Shown: piece by piece, positions 43,101-53,506 of the stretch
How positions within the stretch are numbered: the stretch's first letter is position 1
Layout: every line of letters begins with the position of its first letter
From: Prevotella melaninogenica
GTDB lineage: Bacteria; Bacteroidota; Bacteroidia; Bacteroidales; Bacteroidaceae
Assembly (NCBI RefSeq): GCF_018127925.1
Contig: NZ_CP072348.1
Location: 69,501 to 133,500, forward strand
Direction of reading: 5' to 3'
Length of the DNA: 64,000 bases
The notes under the pieces: generated by a model
What the model was told of the DNA's origin: nothing
Database searches by the model: none
The model's input: the letters and a program-made list of their open reading frames with translations, nothing else
Translations under genes and position numbers: made by a program

Positions 43101-44102
43101 TTATTTTTGTAATAGGAAGGTTTGCTTCTGTCGTTCAATCTCTTTTCGTAACTGTTCGTCTGTTGGTAAGAAAGTTTTGTACTTTGCTGCAAACAACTGT
43201 TCATTACCTTTTAAGATAGAGTATCGTGCGATGTCTTTACTTGTTTCTGAGCATAAGACAATGCCGATGGTTGGATTGTCACCTTCCGTACGTTTTAATT
43301 CATCATACATACGTACATACATATCCATTTGTCCAACATCCTGATGTGTGATAGTTCCTAATTTTAGGTCAATAAGCACGTAGCATTTCAGAACGACATT
43401 ATAGAATACTAAATCAATATGATAATCTTGTGTGTCGGTCCTGACCAGTTGTTGTCTCCCCATAAAGGCAAACCCTCGTCCTAACTCCATCATAAAGTCT
43501 TGTAGATGGCTGATAATTGCTGTCTCAAGGTCGGTTTCAGAGTAGGTACTATCTTGTTTGAAGCCGAGAAACTCTGCAACGATAGGACTTTTTAGAAGTT
43601 CAAATTTGTTAGGTTTTTGGGCTTTATTTTGTGGTTTTGGTTGGACATAATGACGTTCATAGTACTGTGTTGAGATGTTTCTGTCAAGTGTTCGGACGCT
43701 CCACATCTCCTTTGATGCTGTTTCAAGATACCATCGCATAGCAGTCTCGTCGTCTATGCGTAGGACCTTGATGATATGCGTCCAGGTTAGATTTTGCAAT
43801 CGTGATTGCAAAATTGTAATGTCTTGAAAGATAAGATAGAAGCGGCGAAAGTATGCCAAATACCTTTTGCTGAATCCTCGTCCATACCGATGTGTTAGTT
43901 GGATAGAGAGATTGTTGATAATCTCTTCACCATATTCAGCACGTTCTTTACCACTTTGTTCTTCTTCAACAATACGTTTCCCTATGTTCCAATAGGTTTC
44001 TATCATTGATTTGTTGACAGCGGCATAAGCCTGTTGACGTCCTTGCTCGATGATGCCACAGACATCACTGAATAAGTTTGGTGATGTTAATTTATTGTTC
44101 AT
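43101..44102 (-). CDS. DUF1016 / YhcG family nuclease-like protein
   Basis: A 333-aa protein with the DUF1016 N-terminal helical domain (QAYAAVNKSMIETYWNIGKRIVEEEQSGKERAEYGEEIINNLSIQLTHRYGRGFSKRYLAYFRRFY) and C-terminal PD-(D/E)XK nuclease domain: AFMGRQQ...DYHIDLVFYNVVLKCYVLIDLKLG, with Asp and Asp-Leu-Lys as catalytic residues. Length is normal for the family. Such proteins are frequent beside type I restriction genes, but none is found here. The stop codon is close to a palindrome that could serve as its terminator. Confidence 0.9.
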   Translation of the reverse strand: MNNKLTSPNLFSDVCGIIEQGRQQAYAAVNKSMIETYWNIGKRIVEEEQSGKERAEYGEEIINNLSIQLTHRYGRGFSKRYLAYFRRFYLIFQDITILQSRLQNLTWTHIIKVLRIDDETAMRWYLETASKEMWSVRTLDRNISTQYYERHYVQPKPQNKAQKPNKFELLKSPIVAEFLGFKQDSTYSETDLETAIISHLQDFMMELGRGFAFMGRQQLVRTDTQDYHIDLVFYNVVLKCYVLIDLKLGTITHQDVGQMDMYVRMYDELKRTEGDNPTIGIVLCSETSKDIARYSILKGNEQLFAAKYKTFLPTDEQLRKEIERQKQTFLLQK

Positions 44103-44219
44103 GTTTAGTCATTTATTATGTTGTTCTTAATAGATTTCATAGGTTTTATTGGTTATAAGGAAAAGAAGCTAATTCAACTTCTTTTCCAAATGTTGTATTT
44201 TTCCTTTCAGAAAGTTATC

Positions 44220-47200
44220 TTACCTTGTCAGACTAAGTCTTAGACTCACACCGAAGTCGTGGGTAGTTGTTGGATAACTGCCTGACGAGAGGAGTGGAGT
44301 ATTAATCTGTAAGTCGTAGTAGAGACTGGCAGTAACCAAGCGGCTCAAGGTATAATCGCTTAAGAAAGAGAACTTGAAAGCAGTGTTACCACTTGAAGCT
44401 GCTGAGGTGAGCGAAGCAATGTCACGTGTGAGCGATGCTTGCTGACGATAGCTCATGTCAAGACGTAGGTTCAGGTCACGGTTCAGTCCGCTGCTTTGAC
44501 GAGACGAACTGTTGTCTTGCTGTGAGGAGTCTGATGTCTTTTTCTTCTTACCTTTTGCCACACGTCGTGTACCATTGTTGAAAAGATTGAAGTCGTTGAT
44601 TCTATAACCAATACCGATAACCCAGTCTTTTGATGAGGCTTCATTCAACTGTACACTGGTCATCGAGAGTGATAACACACGTGTCTGGCGATATTCCAAG
44701 CGTGCTGTGAGGTTGTTCTGAAGAGTTACATCAACACCTAACAGAGGAGAGAATGCTTCGTTGATACTCACCTGTGAGATGTTATACATCGAACTTGGGA
44801 TAGGGTTACCCGTTGTTGCATTAGTAATGAAACCGAGTCCGTTCATGTATTCCTGCCATGTACTATAGCTCTGATAAGAACCGATAGCAAAGATACTGCG
44901 GTAAGCATGATTGATGTTAACACTCTTGAAGAGCTGTTCAAAGAATGGCAAGCGTGAAAGACCACTGTAACGGATAGACCAGTTAGGTAATAAACTGCGC
45001 AGTGTAGGGAAGATGTTGAGTCCGTTTCCGCTCATGCTGGTGTAAGCATTGAGGAAAGCAGGAACCATAACGTCAGCACTATATTTATTAACAGCACCTA
45101 CTGCAGGAGTGAAATGTCCGCCACCAAAAGAAGCAGGGTAGGTTGCATTGTTATATTGTGCCTCCACACGATTGCGATAACTATCAAGTGACTGCACGAA
45201 ACGATTAAACGTTGGACTATGATAGCCGTTGTTGGCATTGCCCTGACTTTCGAATGCAGTACCTAATGAGAGGGTTGTCATGGTAAGTGAACCGCTCTGT
45301 GTTGTAGGCGTACCCGTGTACATATATTGGATGCTGCGTGAGGTAGTCTGCATACGACTGGCAGTAAGGTCAATCTTGAAGTCCTTGAATGGTTCAAGTG
45401 TCATACGAATCTGCAAGTCTTCTGTGCGATTCGTTACAGCAGGTGTAGCCACACTGTCGTTCATAAGCAACCAGTTGTTATCACGTGCCTTACCGATATA
45501 GTCATCATCAATAAGACCGAAAGCGAAGTCAAGACCTGGTGATAAAGCACCTGTACCACGTGTCTGTCCGAAGGCATCACCCACCGTTGGCATAAAGCCA
45601 GGCAGTGCCATTGCATATTGGTCACGATAAGAAATACTTGCCGAACGTACCATCATCAGCGCACGTGCCACACACTGTGCCGTCTTATACCATCCCTTGT
45701 TATTGAGTGGTTCTTTAGGCGTTACGGTAAGCTTCATACGTATAGCAGAGTCTGTACGATTAAAGACTTTCAACTGCGTATCACCTACCTTACGATATTT
45801 AATCTTGATAGCCTTTCCTCTTTTGTCTTTAGCCGAGATGATAAGGCTTTTTGTATTCTTGCCATGTGAAACAAGGATAGCAGAATCGGCATTGATAACG
45901 ATTTCCTTTTCAAAACTCTTCTGGTTCTTAGGCAGTGCTTTCTTCTTGTCATCGTCTTTACCTTTCTCCTTCCTTTCTTTTTCTTTCTTTTCTCTCTCAG
46001 CCTTCTTCTGTTCTGCTGTCAGCTTAGGACGAGTAGGGCGGGTGCGGTTGAAGCGTTCGTTCGTTTTCTTTAAGAAAGGAATATGGTTATAGAGACGTTC
46101 AAAGTTGAAGCTACTATTGATGTTCAAAGCACGGTTACTTGTGATGGTATTACCGAGTGAAGTACCATTATCAAGACTTGTTCCACGCACCCAAGTATAA
46201 GATGCAGTATAGTTTGCATCAGCATTTACCCAGTCAAAGATAGGTAGGAGATTGAGTGGAAGCTGATAAGAAAGCGTAAAATTCTGTTGGTAATCGAGTG
46301 GAGTACCGAAGTGTTTAATACTTGTCCACACCGAGTCTTTCCATGCCTGATAATGGTCGGCATAGAGGTCTTTATTGATAGGAGTGTAAGGCTCTTCTAT
46401 TTCGGCATGTGTTGCACTTTGGAAGTTCATGTGGAGATTGCGTGTCAAGTCCCAACGCAGAGCGAAGTCACGATTCCAAAGGAACTGCTCGCTGAAGGTA
46501 AGAGGTAGCAGACTGTTCTCTGTTGATTCCATATCACGCTCCTGTAACTCGTAGTAGTTGCGCACCATTTCAGTGTTGAAGGTTACGTTCTGTGGTAACC
46601 AGTTCAAGCCAAAACGCTTGAGGATTTCAAACCATTTCGATCTACTCTTTATAAGTTTCTTAAAAGGTTCCCAAGACTTATAGACTGGTGTCCAGTTATA
46701 GTTCAGCGCACCGCGCCAGTTGTCTTCGTTCTCATAAACAGTTGTCTCGCCTGATGTGTGAGAGTGAGAATGGCTATAAGAGAATGAGAAGTTGGCTGGG
46801 TCGTATGGCATAGGGTGGTTCTTCGTCTGAATACCGACACGCACATTAGACAAAGAAAAGTTCGTTGTCAGTCGTTTTGTAACGGCAATAGACTCAATAG
46901 AATCAAGCTCTTGACGGTTAGCAGTACCATCAAGGGCATCCTTCAATTCCATATCCGTGTCGAGTGGATTATACTTAGGACGACTCTCGCTCTTGGTTAC
47001 GCTGTAATATAATGGTGCTGATACCTTTGCTTTGTCTGGGAAGAACTTTCCTAATTCAAGGCTTGTGGTGACAGAAACATCCGTCTTAGACTCCTGCTGT
47101 CGTTCGTTAACGCCCTGTTCCAAACCACCGAAGCCGTCAGTGCTGTGACTGGCATTGACATCCACAGTACCGAAGTCAGACAGCTGTAGGTTGAGCTGAC

Positions 47201-50200
47201 CTCTTGCTGCCCATCCACCTTCGTTGTTAAACTCTCGTAGACGTAGCTCATTCACCCACACCTCTCCACTCTTCTGACTGCTGGAAAGGTTGCGAACACC
47301 AATAATCATCGTCTTAACTTCACCAAGAGTTGGGTTACCCATCACCGTTACTTTGTTAGCAGGATGATCGGTGTCGTATACAGAGAAAGCACGGTTATAG
47401 CTTGCTGTACCTGCACCACGTGCCTGATTGCGTTGCTTCTTCACGGAGGTGAGGAGCTTCAATGGTATGTCGAGCATGTTCTCCTCTGGCCATACGATAC
47501 GACGTTCTTGACCAGTGTACATGTCATAGTGGCCTGGAGCTGACAGCTTCAAAGGAATTTCATACTCGTAGTAGTTGTTCTTGTAATCAGAACCCAAGCG
47601 GATAAACACAGCCAACTGGTTATCCGTAAGATTAGTCGTATTCTGTTCAAAGGCATTCGCATGTACGAACATCTGCAGACGCTTGTACTGGCGAAGGTCG
47701 AGGGTTGTATTCTTATAGACAGCCTTTGACTCGCCAGTTCCAAGATTGTTAACAACCATAGAGAGTGCCTGTTCGTTCTCCTCAACCAATTGTGGCTGGT
47801 TAGGGTCTTGTCCACGACGAATACCTGGAGGTAATACATAGTTTACAGGAGTCTTATCATTGTTCTCTTCAAGGCTCACAGCACTTACCGACATCGTACC
47901 CGAATTACTTGCAGAATTGGTAAGGTTCTGCTGATACTGACGCCATTTACCACTTACAAGGTCGAAGGTACCAAAGCGGAGTACGATAGGCTTTGCGAAA
48001 CCAGTGAGGAACATACGCATAAAGCGGATGCTGGTAAAGCCACTGATATTACCCACACGCTTCTGGAACTCCTCCAATGGAATACGGAACTGATACCAAG
48101 TGACAGGTTCAGAACCACCCTTAAGCAGTGGTGCTGAGGCTACACGTTTATCAACAATGAAGTTTTGACCTACGACAAGGTCTTGTGGACGAATACTAAT
48201 ATGATACTGGTAGTATTTCTCATATTCGTTCAGCGTATAGTCCTGATTGATATCCTCTACATCAGGTGTTGTTTTATACGAGGTATCGTAACGCTCGTTG
48301 TTGTTGTCATTGTCTGGTGAGTTACCCTGTGGGTTGTTGATGCGCTTGTATCGTTCAAGGATAGAAGCCTTCTTTGCATCCCAGTCAGAACCACGGAAGT
48401 AGTGGTAGTCATCATTGGCAGGGTCTGCCCATATCGAATCAAAGACAGCCTGATTAGTATTAGCACGGGCTGCTGTAAGGAAGTTCTGATAAGAAGCAAA
48501 CTGCTGTTCTTCCTCATCAGTCAATCCATTAAAGCCGACATCCTGCTTCGCACGACTACCCTTTGAAGTTGCAAAGGCGTATGTAATCGTACTTTGTGTT
48601 GGTATTTTACCCCATTGCGTGGTTGTCCATGAGTGGCTGCCATCTACAGGCATACCACTCTCATAGAACTTCTTACCATCTTTCAGTACGTCCTCAGATA
48701 CCTCTCCAAGGTTGATATAGAAGTCACCACCATACTGGTTTGCATTTGGTAGTCGGTTGGAGTAGATGAATGGGTCGAGCATCCAGAACTCTATATATTC
48801 GATGTTAGCAGTTTGGAAGTCGTTAGTATCCAACTTACGCATCATACCTCCCCATGTTCCAGTAGGATTCGTGAGGTGTCCGTTGATATCTATATTTGGA
48901 TTGAAGTTATATGGTCCACGCTCAGAAGGATAGTAAGCGAGGTTTAGAATATTCAATGTTGAGATAGAACCGCTGTAGTTTCTATCACGATTTGGGAACA
49001 ATTCGGTAACAGGAATCTCACGTACATAGTGATTAGAGAGCTGTTCAAGGTCACTCTTAATGTGTCCTGGAGTCAGCGAACTACTACGACGAGTGAAGAG
49101 TGGGTCGATAGTGTACCATGCCAATAAGCTTCGGTTGAAGCCACTACGAAGGGTTGTCTTATCTGAATATTCAGGGAAGTCTGATGGTACACTGGAGATA
49201 ATCCAAGAGGTAGGCTGACTTACGTCGATAGTTGTCTTTGCTCCCTCAAAGTCATCAAGATAAGAAGCATTGTCCTGTGTTCCCTTGCTCTGGCCTGCTA
49301 ACAACTGTGCGAACTCAGCAGAGAAAGTGATATAAGAAGGCTGTGTTACGTGTAGGAATGGAATCTTATTGAGCATATTCGTAAGCCACTGGCTCTCCTT
49401 CTTCCAATTGATATTCAATCCCCAAATGGTGTTGTTGAGTGGTTCAGAACCCATATTGACCTTTGTTGTCAACGGTTGTTCAGAGAGATGCATGAACGTA
49501 CCACCAATCTGGAAGTCCTTTGAGAAGTCGTACTCCCAGTTTACACCAATCATCGTCTTACGCTCCTGTTGATAAGCACTCTGGCTTTCCAGCGATACAT
49601 TGACTGCTGTACCTGCATCGATAATGCTTTGGTTAAGGATTGTTACCTCACCAGCACTGTAATCAACGCTATAGTCAGAACCCTCGTTCAAGGTTACACC
49701 GCCCGCAGTTACTATTACCGAACCCTGTGGAACGTTATAGGCTCCAAGGGAGATAACGTTTGCAGCCGAACCACGATACTGGCCAACGAGTATGAACTTA
49801 TCCTTCTCGGCAATCTGCTTAGCAATGGTCTTCGTAGAATCGTAGAGTTGTTCGAAAACGTACTTATTTGCAATGGCAGCAGTAACTCCCTTATCTGTTA
49901 ATGCTTTCCGAAGTCCATTACCGAAAGGTTCAGCCATAGGGAAGAACACACGTCCGTTGCTGATAGTATATCCCTCAACGTAATCAAAATAACCATTGGA
50001 ATGTGGATTGTTATTGTTATCCAATCGGTCAGCATTGAGAAGTTTGATGAGCGTTTGGTTCTTTACTTGCGGTTCAGGTATGTATGACAGATAGACACCT
50101 GTCGTATCACTCTGATACTTCACGTCAAGGCGGAACTTATCGCGCTCAATGTTAGACGCGAGGTAATACACGTTTTTCATCATCAAGTCCCAGTTTCCTT

Positions 50201-51782
50201 GCTTAGGATTATTGCTGGTGTTCTTCAAAGACTTGACGAAGAGAGCCTCGTTGATATTGGTACGGTCGCTGGCAAACTCACCTACCTGATAGGTAACGCC
50301 ACCATAGGTATATTCGTAGGCAATTGCCAATACTTGGTCAGTCTGTAGACCGCTTTTCAGTGAGATATAACCCAAGGCATTGTTGATCGTGTATTCAGAA
50401 CTATTGAGTAGTCGGGCATTAGCCAACTTCTCATAGTCATTGCCACCTACGAGACCTGCACCATCAAGGATACCTGTCACTTGGTCGATGTCACGAGCAG
50501 CAGGATAGGTCTGTGTAATAGTGGTGTATTCAGTATTGGCATTGTTTGTTGGTACGGGTCCGTTACCAGTTCCCCACAGGTCGGTACGGCTAATCTTCTT
50601 GTTTTCACCAAGGTCAGTCAGTGCAACAATGTTTCGCGTGTTACTGGTTGTTCCAGTCTTATTCGTCACCCACACCTCCACACGATTGATTGTCACACCT
50701 GTTTTGAGGTTAGGCAATGACTTCATTGCCACGTCGTAGTTGTCGCGGAAGTATTGTGAGAGGAAGAAGTGGTGATTTTCTTCATAGTCAGCCGCATCAA
50801 TTTCAAACGGCGTAAGTTGTTTTCCACCACGTGAGCTAACGCTCTTGTTAGAACTCTTTTTCTGTGATAATACGGTCTGTAACTTCAATTTACCGAACTG
50901 CATATCAGTACGTATACCGAAGAGTGCTGACGCTCCTTGTACGAGAGAGTTGTTTGAAGGGAAGGTAACATTACCACCCTCAACGAGTTTGATAATCTCG
51001 TCTTCCTTACCTTCATATCTTAGTTTGAAGTTCTGTGTGTCAAAGTCGAAGGTTGCATCAGTGTTGTAGTTAAGATTCATGTTCACCTTATCACCCACCT
51101 TACCATTCACGTTGACATTGATTTTCTCATCAAAGTCCATTGCCGTTGTCTTACGATTACGGATAGGGAGTGATGGGTTGTCAATGTTCTTGATGTTTGC
51201 ACCGAACTTCAATTCAGCCGAACCCTGTGTCTTGATACGTACACCACCAGGACCGAATATCTTTTCTGCAGGACCCAATGAGAACTGCATATCAGTAAAG
51301 TCGAACTTATCCTTACCCTTCTCCCTTAGTATCTCTTGGTTTTTTGAACGGTAGTAATCGGTAAAGCTACGTTTCTCCGTCCACTTCCGATACTCCTCTG
51401 GCGTCATCATGATTGGAGCCATCACGTAAGTCTTACCAATCTTATAACCAATGATATAGCGGTCGAGTGAGTCGTTATACTCCACAGTCTGTCGCATATT
51501 CTCTGGTCGGATAAGGTCGGTAGAGTTCTCCTTGAGGTCGTCGTAAGTGATAGGGGTTGTGCGCTGCACCTTCCAACGAGGGTGTAGCAAAGAGTCAGGA
51601 ATGGTCTCCTCGTCAATCTCCACTTCAATAGGCTTCGCTTTCTTAACCGTATCTGGTGGTGCCACCCTATAGACGAGTTTAGCAATCGGTGCAAAACCAA
51701 GTGCCGAGCGTCCCCAACTCAACAGTCCGATACTGCCGAGAAGTGTGATAATAAGGATGGATATGTAATACTTTCTTTTCAA
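44220..51782 (-). CDS. sprA: Type IX secretion outer-membrane translocon SprA
   Basis: A giant 2520-aa outer-membrane protein and the longest gene of the window. It begins with a signal/anchor region (MKRKYYISILIITLLGSIGLLSWG); the body consists of very many amphipathic strands, as expected of the 36-strand barrel of the T9SS translocon. SprA-typical stretches include SLGPAEKIFGPGGVRIKTQGSAEL, DDFEGAKTTIDVSQPTSW and NLSSSQKSGEVWVNELRLREF. It exports proteins with T9SS C-terminal domains. A low-complexity Lys/Glu/Asp stretch lies near residue 1940. ruvA lies 166 bases upstream in the same direction, the arrangement usual in Bacteroidetes. The gene is intact in one frame. Confidence 0.95.
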   Translation of the reverse strand: MKRKYYISILIITLLGSIGLLSWGRSALGFAPIAKLVYRVAPPDTVKKAKPIEVEIDEETIPDSLLHPRWKVQRTTPITYDDLKENSTDLIRPENMRQTVEYNDSLDRYIIGYKIGKTYVMAPIMMTPEEYRKWTEKRSFTDYYRSKNQEILREKGKDKFDFTDMQFSLGPAEKIFGPGGVRIKTQGSAELKFGANIKNIDNPSLPIRNRKTTAMDFDEKINVNVNGKVGDKVNMNLNYNTDATFDFDTQNFKLRYEGKEDEIIKLVEGGNVTFPSNNSLVQGASALFGIRTDMQFGKLKLQTVLSQKKSSNKSVSSRGGKQLTPFEIDAADYEENHHFFLSQYFRDNYDVAMKSLPNLKTGVTINRVEVWVTNKTGTTSNTRNIVALTDLGENKKISRTDLWGTGNGPVPTNNANTEYTTITQTYPAARDIDQVTGILDGAGLVGGNDYEKLANARLLNSSEYTINNALGYISLKSGLQTDQVLAIAYEYTYGGVTYQVGEFASDRTNINEALFVKSLKNTSNNPKQGNWDLMMKNVYYLASNIERDKFRLDVKYQSDTTGVYLSYIPEPQVKNQTLIKLLNADRLDNNNNPHSNGYFDYVEGYTISNGRVFFPMAEPFGNGLRKALTDKGVTAAIANKYVFEQLYDSTKTIAKQIAEKDKFILVGQYRGSAANVISLGAYNVPQGSVIVTAGGVTLNEGSDYSVDYSAGEVTILNQSIIDAGTAVNVSLESQSAYQQERKTMIGVNWEYDFSKDFQIGGTFMHLSEQPLTTKVNMGSEPLNNTIWGLNINWKKESQWLTNMLNKIPFLHVTQPSYITFSAEFAQLLAGQSKGTQDNASYLDDFEGAKTTIDVSQPTSWIISSVPSDFPEYSDKTTLRSGFNRSLLAWYTIDPLFTRRSSSLTPGHIKSDLEQLSNHYVREIPVTELFPNRDRNYSGSISTLNILNLAYYPSERGPYNFNPNIDINGHLTNPTGTWGGMMRKLDTNDFQTANIEYIEFWMLDPFIYSNRLPNANQYGGDFYINLGEVSEDVLKDGKKFYESGMPVDGSHSWTTTQWGKIPTQSTITYAFATSKGSRAKQDVGFNGLTDEEEQQFASYQNFLTAARANTNQAVFDSIWADPANDDYHYFRGSDWDAKKASILERYKRINNPQGNSPDNDNNNERYDTSYKTTPDVEDINQDYTLNEYEKYYQYHISIRPQDLVVGQNFIVDKRVASAPLLKGGSEPVTWYQFRIPLEEFQKRVGNISGFTSIRFMRMFLTGFAKPIVLRFGTFDLVSGKWRQYQQNLTNSASNSGTMSVSAVSLEENNDKTPVNYVLPPGIRRGQDPNQPQLVEENEQALSMVVNNLGTGESKAVYKNTTLDLRQYKRLQMFVHANAFEQNTTNLTDNQLAVFIRLGSDYKNNYYEYEIPLKLSAPGHYDMYTGQERRIVWPEENMLDIPLKLLTSVKKQRNQARGAGTASYNRAFSVYDTDHPANKVTVMGNPTLGEVKTMIIGVRNLSSSQKSGEVWVNELRLREFNNEGGWAARGQLNLQLSDFGTVDVNASHSTDGFGGLEQGVNERQQESKTDVSVTTSLELGKFFPDKAKVSAPLYYSVTKSESRPKYNPLDTDMELKDALDGTANRQELDSIESIAVTKRLTTNFSLSNVRVGIQTKNHPMPYDPANFSFSYSHSHSHTSGETTVYENEDNWRGALNYNWTPVYKSWEPFKKLIKSRSKWFEILKRFGLNWLPQNVTFNTEMVRNYYELQERDMESTENSLLPLTFSEQFLWNRDFALRWDLTRNLHMNFQSATHAEIEEPYTPINKDLYADHYQAWKDSVWTSIKHFGTPLDYQQNFTLSYQLPLNLLPIFDWVNADANYTASYTWVRGTSLDNGTSLGNTITSNRALNINSSFNFERLYNHIPFLKKTNERFNRTRPTRPKLTAEQKKAEREKKEKERKEKGKDDDKKKALPKNQKSFEKEIVINADSAILVSHGKNTKSLIISAKDKRGKAIKIKYRKVGDTQLKVFNRTDSAIRMKLTVTPKEPLNNKGWYKTAQCVARALMMVRSASISYRDQYAMALPGFMPTVGDAFGQTRGTGALSPGLDFAFGLIDDDYIGKARDNNWLLMNDSVATPAVTNRTEDLQIRMTLEPFKDFKIDLTASRMQTTSRSIQYMYTGTPTTQSGSLTMTTLSLGTAFESQGNANNGYHSPTFNRFVQSLDSYRNRVEAQYNNATYPASFGGGHFTPAVGAVNKYSADVMVPAFLNAYTSMSGNGLNIFPTLRSLLPNWSIRYSGLSRLPFFEQLFKSVNINHAYRSIFAIGSYQSYSTWQEYMNGLGFITNATTGNPIPSSMYNISQVSINEAFSPLLGVDVTLQNNLTARLEYRQTRVLSLSMTSVQLNEASSKDWVIGIGYRINDFNLFNNGTRRVAKGKKKKTSDSSQQDNSSSRQSSGLNRDLNLRLDMSYRQQASLTRDIASLTSAASSGNTAFKFSFLSDYTLSRLVTASLYYDLQINTPLLSSGSYPTTTHDFGVSLRLSLTR

Positions 51783-51811
51783 GAAGATAAGTGGTTTGAC
51801 ACCTCCCCAAG

Positions 51812-51828
51812 CCCCTCCGAGGGAGGGG
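51812..51828. repeat. GC-rich palindrome between sprA and ruvA
   Basis: ccctccgagggagggg-type hairpin in the ruvA-sprA gap; another of the same family begins at 51909. Confidence 0.55.
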
Positions 51829-51908
51829 ATGTGTTGGAGTCGGTGGATTGTTATAACCGATGATAAGCTTTAACAGGAAGCAAAGTGTAGTTGTAGGCGG
51901 TAATCACG

Positions 51909-51930
51909 CCCCTCTCCATTCGGAGAGGGG
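51909..51930. repeat. GC-rich palindrome near the ruvA stop
   Basis: cccctctcc-attc-ggagagggg hairpin, 19 bases beyond the ruvA stop codon on the minus strand; could attenuate read-through into sprA. Confidence 0.6.
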
Positions 51931-51948
51931 ATGGGGGGTGAGGCTTTT

Positions 51949-52566
51949 TTACTTAATCATCTTCAACGCCAACTTCACAACCTGCTCCACTGGTAGGTCT
52001 GGCTGTTCAGTGAGAATACTCACAACAACCTTTGCAGATGGAGCAGGGGAGAAGCCTAACATCGTCAATGCGCTGACTGCTTCATCCTTGATAGCTGTGT
52101 TGACAGCTGGTGTATTAGGCTGACTGCTAACATGCAATTCGTCAGCAATACCACTCTGCATAATCTTGTCCTTCAAGTCAACGATGATGCGCTGTGCTGT
52201 ACGGAGTCCGATACCTTTCACCGTCTTCAACATCTTCTCGTCACCGTTGGCAATGACATTGCAGAGTTCTGCAGGTGTCAGCGATGAGAGAATCATACGT
52301 GCGGTGTTTGCACCGACCCCCGACACGGTAATCAATAATCGATAGAGCGAGCGTTCCTGCTTATTGGCAAAGCCGTAGAGCGTATAGTTATCGTCGCGTC
52401 CACCTGTCATAATAGCCTCGTGCACATAGAGTTTTATATCTTTTTTACCCTGTATGGCACTATAAGTATTGAGCGAAATGTTCAGTGCATAGCCCACACC
52501 ATGTGCCTCGATAACAGCCAAAGCAGGTGTCAGGTCAGCCAGTTCGCCCCTGATGTATTCAATCAT
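51949..52566 (-). CDS. ruvA: Holliday junction branch migration protein RuvA
   Basis: A 205-aa protein with the three RuvA domains: OB-fold ([28 protein letters not shown]), tandem helix-hairpin-helix ([19 protein letters not shown] and [23 protein letters not shown], about 70-140) and the small C-terminal helical domain ([19 protein letters not shown]) that contacts RuvB. It binds four-way junctions and loads the RuvB motor. RuvB is not in the window. It is preceded by a 20-bp tandem duplication and followed by sprA. Confidence 0.95.
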   Translation of the reverse strand: MIEYIRGELADLTPALAVIEAHGVGYALNISLNTYSAIQGKKDIKLYVHEAIMTGGRDDNYTLYGFANKQERSLYRLLITVSGVGANTARMILSSLTPAELCNVIANGDEKMLKTVKGIGLRTAQRIIVDLKDKIMQSGIADELHVSSQPNTPAVNTAIKDEAVSALTMLGFSPAPSAKVVVSILTEQPDLPVEQVVKLALKMIK

Positions 52567-52567
52567 A

Positions 52568-52607
52568 ATCTAAAATAAATATGCCTTATCTAAAATAAAT
52601 ATGCCTT
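52568..52607. repeat. 20-bp tandem duplication upstream of ruvA
   Basis: atctaaaataaatatgcctt occurs twice back to back, beginning 2 bases before the ruvA start. It duplicates the immediate 5' leader. Confidence 0.9.
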
Positions 52608-52718
52608 TTTTGGGCATGGAAATTCTGTATATACGTCCTTACTAACGCATTCCTCCTTTGTTTATTGTGATTTCAATATTTTATTCCTACATTCTTTCAT
52701 TATTCCAATAATTCTTTT

Positions 52719-52726
52719 TACCTTTG
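52719..52726 (+). promoter_or_regulatory. Promoter -7 box of module 2
   Basis: TACCTTTG, identical to the module 1 box. Predicted start near 52733 gives a leader of about 530 bases before the 68-aa peptide, and 32 bases before the leader ORF. Confidence 0.65.
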
Positions 52727-52764
52727 CGCCCAGTTAAACGAAGATTAACTTGCGATAACGTATA

Positions 52765-52995
<231 letters not shown>

Positions 52996-53060
52996 TATTA
53001 TAACTCTTTCTTTCTTAGTCGTTTACGTGCTTACGCAATGCGTGGCACGTTATAGCGTAT

Positions 53061-53098
53061 CGGCAAAGGGCTTGCTGTATTTGCCCTTTGCCGATTTT
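53061..53098 (+). terminator. Predicted attenuator hairpin, module 2 leader
   Basis: cggcaaagggc (53061-53071) pairs perfectly with gccctttgccg (53083-53093) around an 11-base loop, followed by attttgtttta. The core GGCAAAGGG/CCCTTTGCC matches the module 1 stem (AACAAAGGA/TCCTTTGTT) and lies in the same place relative to the repeat and the peptide gene. Confidence 0.82.
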
Positions 53099-53266
53099 GT
53101 TTTATCAATCGTTTTTTTCTCATATACTCTGATTGGAACCATGTTGACACGCATAGGCAAGGTGCCGTTTGCGTCCTTGTCCTTGCAAGTCAATGTGGTT
53201 ACCTAATTCCCCATTACGTAATTTGAGTGAACTGACATATTTATAAATTAACTAGTTATTAAGCTT

Positions 53267-53473
53267 ATGAAAAAAATTAGAAAGACGGTACGACAACTTT
53301 ATGTTCGTCCTACAATTGATGTCGTCAGAGTGGCATCCGAGGGCAGCCTCCTTGCCGGTAGTCCTCTCGTTCGTCCTGGTGGCGGTGGTACTGGTAGCCA
53401 GACGCCTGGAACTATTCAGGTCGTCCCACTGGATCCAGACGATAATAACCCAGATGACGAGATTGAAGGATGA
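53267..53473 (+). CDS. Small precursor-like peptide (module 2)
   Basis: A 68-aa protein: basic start MKKIRKTVRQL, core YVRPTIDVVRVASEGSLLAGS, then a Gly/Pro-rich acidic tail (PGGGGTGSQ...DDNNPDDEIEG). The core matches the module 1 peptide (Y..P..dV..V.sEG.L). It lies 33 bases before the lipoprotein start, the same spacing as module 1. No lipobox or classical signal sequence. The conserved core followed by a variable tail is reminiscent of a pro-peptide; function unknown. Confidence 0.75.
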   Translation: MKKIRKTVRQLYVRPTIDVVRVASEGSLLAGSPLVRPGGGGTGSQTPGTIQVVPLDPDDNNPDDEIEG

Positions 53474-53506
53474 TGAATAAAAATCACTAAGAAATTAATT
53501 AAAAAG

